Assembly: GCF_003350475.1 (NCBI RefSeq)
Contig: NZ_QQAV01000007.1
Location: 186,001 to 250,000, forward strand
Direction: 5' to 3'
Length of the DNA stretch: 64,000 nucleotides
Source of the DNA: Pseudacidovorax intermedius
Lineage (GTDB): Bacteria > Pseudomonadota > Gammaproteobacteria > Burkholderiales > Burkholderiaceae_C
The notes under the pieces were generated by a model. It had not been told where the DNA came from and made no database searches. It saw only the letters and a list, made by a program, of their open reading frames with translations. Below, in pieces: positions 1 through 7,550 of this stretch. The number at the start of each line of letters is the position of its first letter. Within the stretch, counting starts at the first letter, position 1. The translations under genes were made by a program, and so were the position numbers.

Positions 1-35
1 GTCGCATCCTGCGCGAGCAGCTGCGTCAACAATAG
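1..35 (+). CDS. C-terminal tail of an unidentified upstream gene (partial)
   Basis: Reading from base 3, an open frame gives the tail RILREQLRQQ and stops at the TAG at 33-35. The charged, helix-forming tail and the position just before the next plus-strand gene suggest the real end of a gene that begins outside the window. Ten residues are too few to name a family. Confidence 0.4.
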   Translation, partial: RILREQLRQQ

Positions 36-121
36 GCACAGCGATGCATCGCGCGCCCGCGCGCGTGGCGGCATCGAGGCAGGGGAGCGGATGGTCGAGC
101 CGACGAGGCGGGAGTCGCACC

Positions 122-1096
122 ATGGCAGAGAACGACGAAGCGCGCGAGGCGTCCTACCGGGCCATGCTCACCCAGGTCACGGTGGACAAGCTGGCCGACA
201 TGATCATCTGGCTGGACGAGCACGGCCGCTACGTGTTCGTGAATCCGGCCACCACGCGCCTGCTGGGCTATTCCGCCGAAGAGCTGGAGGGCCTGCATGT
301 CTGGGACATCGATCCCCACTTCGACGAGGCGCGGTGGCGCGAGCATTGGGCCGAGGTGGTGGCGCGCAAGAGCTTCCGGCTGGAGACCGTCAATCGGTCG
401 CGGGACGGCGTGGACATCCCCATCGAGGTCACGGTCAACCTCGTCGAATACGGGGGCCAGCGCTTCAACTGCTCCATCGTGCGCGACATCACCGAGCGAA
501 AGCGCTTCGAGGCCGAGCTGCGCGCGCTCAACGACCGCATCTATCGGCTGAGCGTGACCGACGCGCTCACCGGGCTGGCCAACCGGCGCCATTTCGACAT
601 CCAGCTGGACGCCGAAAGCCGCCGCCATCTGCAATGGGACCGACCGCTGTCGCTGGTCCTGGCCGATGTGGATGCCTTCAAGGCCTTCAACGATGCGCAC
701 GGCCACGTGGATGGCGATCGGGCGCTGCAGCGTGTGGCCGCGGCCCTCCAGGACGCGGTCGCGGTGCCGGGCGCGACGGTCGCCCGTTATGGCGGCGAGG
801 AGTTCGCCTGCATCCTGCCCGGCACGTCGCACACGCAGGCCCTGGCCGTGGCGGAGCAGGCGCGCCTGGCCGTCGCGGCGCTGGACATCGCCCATGCGCA
901 CTCCGACGTCGCGCCCCATGTCACGGCCAGCCTCGGCGTGCTCACCGTGGAGGGCACGCAGCCTCACACGCCGGATGCGCTGCTGCGCCTGGCCGACGGT
1001 GCGCTGTACCGCGCCAAGCGCGAGGGCCGCGATCGCGTGGTGGGCGTGAGTGTCAGCAGCCCCACATCGGGTGTACCGGCCGCGGGGGCCGGGTAG
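122..1096 (+). CDS. PAS-GGDEF diguanylate cyclase
   Basis: Probable cytoplasmic diguanylate cyclase making cyclic di-GMP from two GTP, 324 aa from the ATG at 122. An earlier ATG at 44 would add a low-complexity Arg/Ser-rich stretch, so 122, with a weak purine-rich site (GGCGGGAG) upstream, is preferred. Residues about 20-125 form a PAS sensor domain (FVNPATTRLLGYSAEEL, closing with DITERKRFE), followed by a short linker helix and a GGDEF domain from about 140. The active-site loop is GGEEF at 224-228, an accepted catalytic variant. The RxxD product-inhibition site normally just before the loop is absent (VPGA occupies the place), so feedback inhibition is probably lost. No membrane segment is visible, so the PAS ligand is probably cytoplasmic. 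The gene ends 5 bp from the convergent neighbour. Confidence 0.85.
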   Translation: MAENDEAREASYRAMLTQVTVDKLADMIIWLDEHGRYVFVNPATTRLLGYSAEELEGLHVWDIDPHFDEARWREHWAEVVARKSFRLETVNRSRDGVDIPIEVTVNLVEYGGQRFNCSIVRDITERKRFEAELRALNDRIYRLSVTDALTGLANRRHFDIQLDAESRRHLQWDRPLSLVLADVDAFKAFNDAHGHVDGDRALQRVAAALQDAVAVPGATVARYGGEEFACILPGTSHTQALAVAEQARLAVAALDIAHAHSDVAPHVTASLGVLTVEGTQPHTPDALLRLADGALYRAKREGRDRVVGVSVSSPTSGVPAAGAG

Positions 1097-1101
1097 CCGC
1101 C

Positions 1102-2076
1102 TCACCCTGCCAGCGCGAACCCCCGGTCGAAGGTGCCCGCCACCTGCAGCGGCGCCTTGATCAGGCCCACCTTGGCATAGAAGTCGGCCGTGGCCTGCTG
1201 GTCGGCGATGACGCGTTCGTCGATGGGCACCCAGGCCTGTTGGCGGCGCTCGAACTGCAGGCGCGCGGCCTCGGGCGAGATGCCGATGATGCGCGCCAGT
1301 GTGGCCGAGTAGCCGGCCACGTTGCGGTTGGCCCATTGCTGCGCGCGTGACACGCGCTGCAGGAAGTCCTGCAGCACCGGCCGCTTGGCGGCGATGGCCG
1401 CATCGGTGGCGGCCAGGTAGCTCAGGCCCGGCAGCAGGCCGCGGCCGCTGACCAGCACGCGGGCGTGGCCGGCCGTCTCGGCCATGGCGGTGTAGGGCTC
1501 CCAGGTGGCCCAGGCATCGACCGAGCCCTGCGTCAGGGCCAGCTTGGCATCGGCAGGCGGCAGGAAGCGCAGGTTCACGTCGCCCGGCTGCAGGCCCGCG
1601 GCGGTGATGGCCTTGAGGGTGACGAAATGGCCGATGGAGCCGCGGTTGGTGGCCACGCTGCGACCCTTGAGATCGGCCGCGCTGCGCAGCGGCGAATCGG
1701 GCCGCACCAGCACCGCCGTGCCGTAGGCATCGCTGCGGTTGGCGCCGATGGCCTTGACGCGCGTGCCGGCGGCCAGGGCGAAGATCAGCGGCGCATCGCC
1801 GATGGGGCCGGAATCGACCGCACCGGCATTGAGCGCCTCGGCCAGCGGCGCGGCGGCCGGGAACTCGGACCACTGGATGTCGTAGCCCAGGCCGTCGAGC
1901 GCGCCGGCCGCTTCGAGCAGGGCGCGCAGGCCGCCCTTCTGGTCACCGGCCTTGAGCACGGGGCGGGACGACTGGGCATGGGCGCCCAGGGCGGGCAGCG
2001 CCAGGCCCGCCGCGAGGACGGAGCCGCCGGCCAGGAAGCGGCGGCGGCTGGGGGTGGGGCGAAGGGCATGGGACAT
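1102..2076 (-). CDS. ABC transporter substrate-binding protein, SsuA/NitT type (first of three)
   Basis: Periplasmic binding protein for a sulfonate-like anion, 324 aa, start ATG at 2076 with AGGAGA seven bases upstream. The N-terminus has a twin-arginine-like SRRRFLAGG followed by a hydrophobic stretch ending in GAHAQ, an export signal of Tat appearance. The mature protein has family features: GDQKGGLRALLEA near the start, DSGPIGDAPLIFALAAGT and VDAWATWEPY. It is the last gene of the eight-gene minus-strand operon starting at 9731. Three such receptors share one permease and one ATPase, so each probably recognises a different organosulfur compound. The ligand cannot be told from sequence. 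Confidence 0.85.
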   Translation of the reverse strand: MSHALRPTPSRRRFLAGGSVLAAGLALPALGAHAQSSRPVLKAGDQKGGLRALLEAAGALDGLGYDIQWSEFPAAAPLAEALNAGAVDSGPIGDAPLIFALAAGTRVKAIGANRSDAYGTAVLVRPDSPLRSAADLKGRSVATNRGSIGHFVTLKAITAAGLQPGDVNLRFLPPADAKLALTQGSVDAWATWEPYTAMAETAGHARVLVSGRGLLPGLSYLAATDAAIAAKRPVLQDFLQRVSRAQQWANRNVAGYSATLARIIGISPEAARLQFERRQQAWVPIDERVIADQQATADFYAKVGLIKAPLQVAGTFDRGFALAG

Positions 2077-2168
2077 GGATGGATCTCCTGGATGGATGAA
2101 GGAAGGGGCGCGGAGGGCGGCCCGTCGCGGTGGGCCGTCCCTCGCGGTGGGCCGCGGCGGCTCAGTGT

Positions 2169-3377
2169 TCAGTGCACAAGGCCACCCTTGACGTAGCGCA
2201 CGGGCTCTGCGTCCATGCGCGCGATGAGGCTGCCCAGCCCGTCCAGCGCGGTCAGGCGCGTCGCGGATGCGGGTGCAGATGGGGATGGGGAAGCGTCCGA
2301 TGGCGCACGGCACACCAGGTCGTCTTCCTGCCAATCGGCGGCGTCGGGCGCCGCCCGGGCGCGTAGCCAGCCTTCGCGGTCCACGATGAACTGCGTGCCG
2401 GCGAGTGCCCCGGGGTCGTCTGCATTGCCAGCGACGAGGGCCAGGGCGCGCCAGGCGTCGGCTTGGGGCGCCTCGCAATCCGCGGCATCCACGTGCGGCA
2501 AGTCCGTGTTGCCGGATGCCGGGGCGAGCGCCACGGTGACCACGCGCGGGTCGGGTGTCGGGACTTGGCCGGCGCCCGGTGCGATCACCCGCAGACGTTG
2601 GCCTAGCAGTGCGGCGCCAGACTGGCGCCCCGGCGCGCCCGCGCATCGGACGGCAAAGGCCGGCAGCCGCACCGGCTGCAGCCATTGTCCGGTCTGCCGC
2701 AGCATCTGGCCGGCGGCCAGCGCCTTCATGGCGTCGATCAGGGCCCAGGCGTCGTCCGCCGAAAGCCTGTCTGCGAAGCCCGGCATCGAAGGCTGGCCGC
2801 TGCGCGCATCCCGCATGCCGTGCAGCACGTGCCAGAACAGGTCGCCATCGGCCCGCCGCCACAGCAGCGGGCCGGCCAGGTTGGGCGGCCACACCGCCTG
2901 CTGCGCTGCCAGCGGCCCGTGCCCGCGACCGTCGGCGCCGTGGCAGTCCACGCACAGCTGGCGGTAGAGCTGATGGCCGCGCACGATGGCGCCGGCCTCG
3001 AAGCCGGTGGGCGAGACGTGGAAGCTGGCGGGCGTGGCGGCCACGCGTATGGCCTCCCACTGCGGCCAGGGCGCCAGCAAAGGCAGCAAGCCGGCCACCA
3101 CCACCAGCCACACGCGCCGCCGGCGCCACAGCAGGCCCAGTGCGGCAACGACCAGGGCCAGCACCAGCAGACCCAGGGTGAGCGCCAGCCGGCGCGCTTG
3201 GCCCAGGTCGAAGAGCAGGGTGTCGCCCGCCAGCCGCGAGGCCCAGGGCCATGCGGGCTGGCCGTACAGCGCGGGCACCAGGCCCACGGCGTGCAGCGCC
3301 TGCAGCAGCGCCGCCTGGCCGGACTGCAGGACGCCCAGCAGCCACTGCAGCCAGAGGGCGTCGGGCGGCGTGGTCAT
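2169..3377 (-). CDS. Membrane-anchored c-type cytochrome with redoxin-like C-terminal region
   Basis: 402 aa from ATG 3377, preceded by GGAAGGGG; the frame extends 30 bp further to a GTG. Two membrane helices (about 63-84 and 88-104) anchor a periplasmic monohaem cytochrome c domain: haem-binding CVDCH at 142-146 and a probable axial Met in QPSMPGF near 198. After it, about 170 residues include AGTQFIVDREGWLRAR, which resembles the core strand of SCO/thioredoxin-like domains, but no CxxC pair is evident. It lies between the ABC ATPase and a binding-protein gene in an organosulfur operon, where a cytochrome is not a standard component. It could accept electrons from sulfite or thiol oxidation; this is inference. 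The cytochrome assignment is firm, the role is not. Confidence 0.75.
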   Translation of the reverse strand: MTTPPDALWLQWLLGVLQSGQAALLQALHAVGLVPALYGQPAWPWASRLAGDTLLFDLGQARRLALTLGLLVLALVVAALGLLWRRRRVWLVVVAGLLPLLAPWPQWEAIRVAATPASFHVSPTGFEAGAIVRGHQLYRQLCVDCHGADGRGHGPLAAQQAVWPPNLAGPLLWRRADGDLFWHVLHGMRDARSGQPSMPGFADRLSADDAWALIDAMKALAAGQMLRQTGQWLQPVRLPAFAVRCAGAPGRQSGAALLGQRLRVIAPGAGQVPTPDPRVVTVALAPASGNTDLPHVDAADCEAPQADAWRALALVAGNADDPGALAGTQFIVDREGWLRARAAPDAADWQEDDLVCRAPSDASPSPSAPASATRLTALDGLGSLIARMDAEPVRYVKGGLVH

Positions 3378-3449
3378 CGCAACGATCCCCTTCCAGGACG
3401 CAGACACGGACGCGGGCGGTCCGCGCTCACATCACCTGGACGGCGGGGA

Positions 3450-4286
3450 CTACCAGCTCGCATCCAGGCCCAGGTGGCGCAGGGCCTCGTGCCGCAGCTC
3501 GGCCAGCCGCGGATGGCCACGGTGACGCGGATAGGGCAGGTCGACCTGCAATTGCGCCACGATGCGCGCCGGCCGGTCGCTCAGCACCACGACGCGCTGG
3601 GCGAGGAAGAGCGCCTCTTCCACGTCGTGCGTGACCAGCAGGGCCGAGAAGCCGCTGCGCTGCCACAGCTGCAGCAGCTCGCCCTGCATCTGCAGGCGCG
3701 TGAGCGAGTCGAGCTTGCCCAGCGGCTCGTCCAGGATCAGCAGGCGCGGATCGTTGACCAGCGCGCGGGCCAGTGCCACGCGCTGGGCCATGCCGCCCGA
3801 CAGCTGGTGCGGGAAGGCATCGGCGAACTCGGCCAGGCCCACGCGGGCCAGCGCGTCGTCCACGCGGTGGGCCTGCTGGCGCAGCACGCCGCGCGCCTGC
3901 GGGCCCAGCGCCACGTTGGCGCGCACGCGCCGCCAGGGATAGAGCGTGGGGTCCTGGAAGACGACGATCCGCGACGGATCGGGCCGGGTGATGGCCGCAC
4001 CGTCCTGCGCCAGCCGGCCCGTGGTGGCGGGCTCCAGGCCGGCGACCAGGCGCAGCAGTGTGGACTTGCCGCAGCCGCTGGGCCCGAGCAGGGCCACGAA
4101 TTCGCCGGGCGCCACATGCAGGTCGATGCCGTCCAGCGCCTGCAGCTTGTTGCCGCCGGGCACGTCGAACCAGTGGCTGACGTTCTCGATGTCGATGCGC
4201 GCGCCGCCCGGGGCCGTGGCCGCGGTGGCCGGCGGCGATGCCTCTTCGGTGGCGTCGTCGTATTCGCGCAGCAGCGGGATCACCAT
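3450..4286 (-). CDS. ABC transporter ATPase, SsuB/TauB type
   Basis: 278-aa nucleotide-binding subunit of a sulfonate/nitrate-type importer, start ATG 4286. It has Walker A GPSGCGKST, a Q-loop in VVFQDPTLYPWRRV, the signature [15 protein letters not shown], Walker B LLILDEP and the switch His in LLVTHDVEEAL. About 25 extra N-terminal residues precede the first strand. Its start overlaps the permease stop by 7 bp, indicating translational coupling. With the permease and three receptors it forms the uptake system of the operon. Family assignment is secure; the substrate is inferred only from neighbours. Confidence 0.9.
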   Translation of the reverse strand: MVIPLLREYDDATEEASPPATAATAPGGARIDIENVSHWFDVPGGNKLQALDGIDLHVAPGEFVALLGPSGCGKSTLLRLVAGLEPATTGRLAQDGAAITRPDPSRIVVFQDPTLYPWRRVRANVALGPQARGVLRQQAHRVDDALARVGLAEFADAFPHQLSGGMAQRVALARALVNDPRLLILDEPLGKLDSLTRLQMQGELLQLWQRSGFSALLVTHDVEEALFLAQRVVVLSDRPARIVAQLQVDLPYPRHRGHPRLAELRHEALRHLGLDASW

Positions 4287-5377
4287 TTGACGGTCCCTTT
4301 CTGCCACGACAGCACGCGGTCGCGCACCGTGAACAGCAGCGTGATCAGGCCCGAGCAGAGCACGGCCATCACGATCAGCGCGGCATACATGTTGGCGTAG
4401 GCGGCCCAGCCCTGGGCCCACTGCAGGTACCAGCCCAGGCCGGCCTTCACGCCCATCATCTCGGCCGTGACCAGCACCGAGAACGAGGCGCCCAGGCCCA
4501 TGAACAGCCCGACGAAGACCTGCGGCAGCGCGGCCGGCACGGCCACGCGCAGCACCAGGAACCATTCCCCTGCGCCCAGCGTGCGCGCCACGTCGTAGTA
4601 CTGGCGGTTGACCGCCGCCACGCCCGACCACGACAGCACCGCCACCGGGAAGAAGGTGGCCAGCCCGATCAGGAACACCGCGGCGGCATAGCTCGACGGC
4701 GCGAAGAAGAAGGCCAGCGGCAGCAGCGCCGAAGCCGGCACCGGCCCCAGGAAGCGCAGCACCGGGTGCACCCAGTAGCCGGCCACGCGCGACCAGCCGA
4801 TCCATACGCCGGTGATGAAGCCCACCAGCGCACCCAGCACGAAGCCGTGCGCCAGCAGACGCACCGAATGCGCGGTGGACAGGCCCAGGCGCGGCCAGTC
4901 CTCCACCGCCACGTCGATCAGGCTCTGCGGCGGTGCGAAGAAGGGCGGCGGCAGCAGGCCCAGCTTGGCCGTGAAGACTTCCCACAGCGCCAGCAGCCCC
5001 GGCAGCGCCACGAGCCAGGCGCCCGCGTGCACCAGCCGTGCGCCAGCGCGACCGCCACGGGCGCGGCGCACCAGCGCGGGCACCAGCAGCAACGCACCGA
5101 CCACCAGGGCCGCCAGGCCGAATTCGGTGGTGAAGGTCCAGTCGCTGAATCCGGCCGGCTTGTCGGGCCAGGCCAGTGTCAGCACGCCCAGGCCGAGCCA
5201 AGCCAGGGCGGCCAGCAGGCCGCGTGGCCAGAGTCTCGCGGCGCGTGCGATTGGGATCGCGCTCGGCGGCATCGCGATGGCCGCTGCAGGGGGCGGGGGC
5301 GCCGCTGCCGGCGGTGCGTCGAGCGCGGGCCCGTCGGCGGGCGTCCAGCGCGAAAGTGCGGAATCAAAAGTCGTCAT
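4280..5377 (-). CDS. ABC transporter permease, SsuC/TauC type with extended N-terminus
   Basis: 365-aa inner-membrane permease, start ATG 5377 with only a weak GGAA upstream. The usual 250-280 aa BPD_transp_1 core fills the C-terminal two thirds, including the EAA-type loop ARTLGAGEWFLVLRVAVPAALPQ. In front of it is a Pro/Ala-rich cytoplasmic stretch (about 20-35) and two additional hydrophobic segments (LLAALAWLGLGVLTLAW and FGLAALVVGALLLVPALV), so the protein is about 90 residues longer than typical SsuC. It overlaps the ATPase gene by 7 bp. A 268-bp gap with palindromic repeats separates it from the receptor gene upstream in the operon. Confidence 0.88.
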   Translation of the reverse strand: MTTFDSALSRWTPADGPALDAPPAAAPPPPAAAIAMPPSAIPIARAARLWPRGLLAALAWLGLGVLTLAWPDKPAGFSDWTFTTEFGLAALVVGALLLVPALVRRARGGRAGARLVHAGAWLVALPGLLALWEVFTAKLGLLPPPFFAPPQSLIDVAVEDWPRLGLSTAHSVRLLAHGFVLGALVGFITGVWIGWSRVAGYWVHPVLRFLGPVPASALLPLAFFFAPSSYAAAVFLIGLATFFPVAVLSWSGVAAVNRQYYDVARTLGAGEWFLVLRVAVPAALPQVFVGLFMGLGASFSVLVTAEMMGVKAGLGWYLQWAQGWAAYANMYAALIVMAVLCSGLITLLFTVRDRVLSWQKGTVKW

Positions 5378-5447
5378 TTCAGTGTTCCATGGCGCCGCGC
5401 GCCACCCATATGGCACGAGGCCGGCACCCCGACAAGGATCAAGTGCC

Positions 5448-5500
5448 GCGGAGCAGGCCATGCCAGGGCACCCGAGGAACTGGCTTCGCCAGGCCTCGGG
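5448..5500 (+). repeat. Palindromic dispersed element, copy 1
   Basis: Two blocks, GCGGAGCAGGCCA (5448-5460) and GGAACTGGCTTCGCCAGGCC (5476-5495), are separated by 15 bases. The same two blocks at the same spacing, with two mismatches, occur inverted at 34455-34502. The second block sits in a hairpin: CCCGAGG (5471-5477) pairs with CCTCGGG (5494-5500), and inside it CTGGC pairs with GCCAG around a TTC loop. It resembles a REP-type intergenic element. It lies between permease and receptor genes of the operon, where it could affect mRNA stability or relative expression; that is inference. Confidence 0.6.
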
Positions 5501-5552
5501 GTGCGCCCCCCTCCAAGCCGAAGGCGAACGAGAGGGGCTGAGGGCCGAGGCT

Positions 5553-5576
5553 CCAAGCCTGCCTGCGCAGGCTTGG
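5553..5576. repeat. Perfect 10-bp stem-loop in the intergenic gap
   Basis: CCAAGCCTGC (5553-5562), loop CTGC, GCAGGCTTGG (5567-5576). The symmetry is exact and the hairpin would be very stable on either strand. No T-tract follows on the minus strand, so it is not a classical intrinsic terminator for the receptor gene that stops at 5646. It could protect the 3' end of that message. The remainder of 5378-5645 shows no coding signal. Confidence 0.55.
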
Positions 5577-5645
5577 ACGTGCCCGAAGAGCAGCTGCCTC
5601 TGGCGGCCGCCCGGAGCCGCGAAGCGGCATGGGGGGTGTTTTCTA

Positions 5646-6659
5646 TTACGCCAGCACGTCGTAGGACACGTGGTCCGCCAGCCGCTTCGGATCGGTGCTG
5701 CTCTTGAGCACGCCCACCGAGCGGAAGTCGCGCGCATAGAACTCCACCTCGTCGCGCAGGCTGCGGCCGGTGGGATGGTGGCGGTGCGTCAGCGTGCCGA
5801 GCAGGGCCTGCAGGTCCTCCACCGGCACCTTGGGCGAGTACTTGGCAAAGAGCTTCGCCGACTCGTTGGGGTTGTCGGCCACGTAGTCGGAGGCCTGCAC
5901 GATGGAGCGCACCAGCGCCGCCGCGGTCGGCTTGTCATTGCGCACCAGCTCGCCGCGCGCGCCGACGATGCAGCAGACCTTGTCCTTGTATTCGCCCGAC
6001 AGGTTGGTGGCCAGCTCGGTGTACTTGCCGGCGTTGCGCTTCTCGATCAGGTAGAGCGTCGGATCGCCGTCGGCGATGGCCTGGATCTCGCCCTTGTTGA
6101 CGGCCACGTCCAGCAGGTCGGCCGGGTACTGGCGCCACTGCACGTCGCGGTCGGCGTCGATGCCGTTCTTTTTGAGCAGGATGGAGAAGAAGTTCTTGCC
6201 CGGACTGGCGATGTCCGACACACCGATGGTCTTGCCCTTGAGGCTGGAGAGCTGCGTGACGCCCGCCTCCTTGCTGCCCAGCAGCCGCACGCAGCCGCCG
6301 TGCGAGCTGCCGACGATCTTGACGTCGAAGCCCGACTCCAGCGGCTTGAGCCAGCGGTGGATCATGCCCACAGCAGCATCGGCCTTGGCCGTGGCCAGCG
6401 ATTCGAGCAGCTGGTCGGTGGAGCCGGTGTAGTTGATGAGATCGACCTGCAGGCCGTTCTTCTCGAAGATGCCGCGTTCCTGGGCCACAACGACAGGCGA
6501 TAAGCAGAAGGCACTGGCATTCCAGGCAAAGGTGAGCTTGCGCGGTTGCGACCAGGCGCGGGAGGCCAGCAGACCGCCCGCAGCGACGATGGCGGCGGCA
6601 CCGCCTGCGCGCAGCAGCTGGCGGCGCGAGGCGGCAAGGGGCAGGGATGTCGAGGTCAT
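5646..6659 (-). CDS. ABC transporter substrate-binding protein, NitT/TauT type (second of three)
   Basis: 337-aa periplasmic receptor, start ATG 6659. The signal region contains ASRRQLLRAGGAAAIVAAGG, again Tat-like, with cleavage likely near AWSQ. Typical family features are the first strand KLTFAWNAS, GIFEKNGLQVDLINYTGSTDQLLESLATAKADAAVGM and the hinge region LKGKTIGVSDIASPG. It differs clearly from the receptors at 1102 and 8727, so these are not recent duplicates. It is fourth in the operon, downstream of the aldolase gene by about 35 bp and upstream of the permease. Ligand unknown; a sulfonate or related organosulfur anion fits the context. Confidence 0.85.
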   Translation of the reverse strand: MTSTSLPLAASRRQLLRAGGAAAIVAAGGLLASRAWSQPRKLTFAWNASAFCLSPVVVAQERGIFEKNGLQVDLINYTGSTDQLLESLATAKADAAVGMIHRWLKPLESGFDVKIVGSSHGGCVRLLGSKEAGVTQLSSLKGKTIGVSDIASPGKNFFSILLKKNGIDADRDVQWRQYPADLLDVAVNKGEIQAIADGDPTLYLIEKRNAGKYTELATNLSGEYKDKVCCIVGARGELVRNDKPTAAALVRSIVQASDYVADNPNESAKLFAKYSPKVPVEDLQALLGTLTHRHHPTGRSLRDEVEFYARDFRSVGVLKSSTDPKRLADHVSYDVLA

Positions 6660-6694
6660 GGCGTGGAGAAGGGTGAAGAGGAGGAAAGGGACCT

Positions 6695-7546
6695 TCAGTC
6701 CAGCAGGTCGGGCTCGGCGGCCACCAGCGGCTGGTACAGGCTCTCGAAGGCATGGATGCCGCCTTCGGGCCCGCCGATCTGCGCGTGCGTGTGGCGGGCC
6801 GTGGCCTCGTCGATGGGGCGCGGCGTGCCCGCGGCCTCGGCCAGCAGTTGCGTGTGGCAGGCGTTATCCAGCGCGATGTACCACCAGGCGGCCGCCTCGA
6901 CCGACCGGCCGGCCGTGAGGATGCCGTGGTTGCGCAGGATGGCGCCCTTACCGAAGCCGCCGTCTGGCTTGGCCAGCGCCTCGGCGATGCGGGCGCCTTC
7001 CGACAGGTCGACCACCATGCCGGTGAAGTCGTCGAACAGCGCCACGTCGCCGTGGAACACGCAGGCGTCCTGCGTGAGCGGCAGCAGCGGCCGACCCAGG
7101 GTGGAGAAGGCCTTGCCGTAGGTCGAATGGGTGTGGGCGGCGGCCACCAGGTCAGGATGCCGCTCGTGGATGGCGGCATGGATGGCGAAGGCCGCCTTGT
7201 TGAGCGGCCGGTCGCCGATCACCGTCTCGCCCCGGCTGTTGACCAGCAGCAGGTCCGACACGCGGATGCGCGAGAAGTGCACGCCCAGCGGGTTGACCCA
7301 GAAGTGGTCCGGCAGCTCCGGGTCGCGCGCCGTGATGTGGCCGGCCAGGCCCAGGTCGAAGCCATGCTTCGCGAAGAGGCGGAAGGCGCCGGCCAGCCGC
7401 TCCTGCCGATGGCGGCGCTCGGCCTCCACCGTGGTGCGCGGCGGCGCCGGGTCGAACCAGTAGCGCGCCTGCGGCTGCGCATGGAAGCGGGCCCGCAGCG
7501 CGCTGGCGGCGGGTTGCAGATGGGCGGCGTGGACGGGGGCGTTCAT
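6695..7546 (-). CDS. Class II aldolase/adducin family protein
   Basis: 283 aa from ATG 7546 (in-frame start at 7594 would overlap the upstream gene's coding region). The fold is that of the class II aldolase/adducin family: FAKHGFDLGLAGHITARDPE near the N-terminus, the metal-binding HTH in VAAAHTHSTYGKAF, and a further His in LRNHGILTAGRSVEAAAWWY. Members use Zn2+ to cleave C-C bonds next to a hydroxyl, or act as decarboxylases or epimerases. The gene begins 4 bp after the stop of the flavin monooxygenase gene, so the two are tightly coupled. A role trimming the carbon skeleton left after desulfonation is plausible but not shown by sequence. Confidence 0.8.
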   Translation of the reverse strand: MNAPVHAAHLQPAASALRARFHAQPQARYWFDPAPPRTTVEAERRHRQERLAGAFRLFAKHGFDLGLAGHITARDPELPDHFWVNPLGVHFSRIRVSDLLLVNSRGETVIGDRPLNKAAFAIHAAIHERHPDLVAAAHTHSTYGKAFSTLGRPLLPLTQDACVFHGDVALFDDFTGMVVDLSEGARIAEALAKPDGGFGKGAILRNHGILTAGRSVEAAAWWYIALDNACHTQLLAEAAGTPRPIDEATARHTHAQIGGPEGGIHAFESLYQPLVAAEPDLLD

Positions 7547-7550
7547 GGCT

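Noticed and set aside
26-1873. A 615-codon minus-strand frame across the first cyclase and receptor
   Set aside because: Translation is Arg/Ala/His-rich with no recognisable domain, and it overlaps two solid genes in other frames.
2077-3345. N-terminal extension of the first receptor by 422 codons
   Set aside because: The in-frame upstream part lies over the cytochrome gene in another frame; the signal peptide and AGGAGA site fix the start at 2076.
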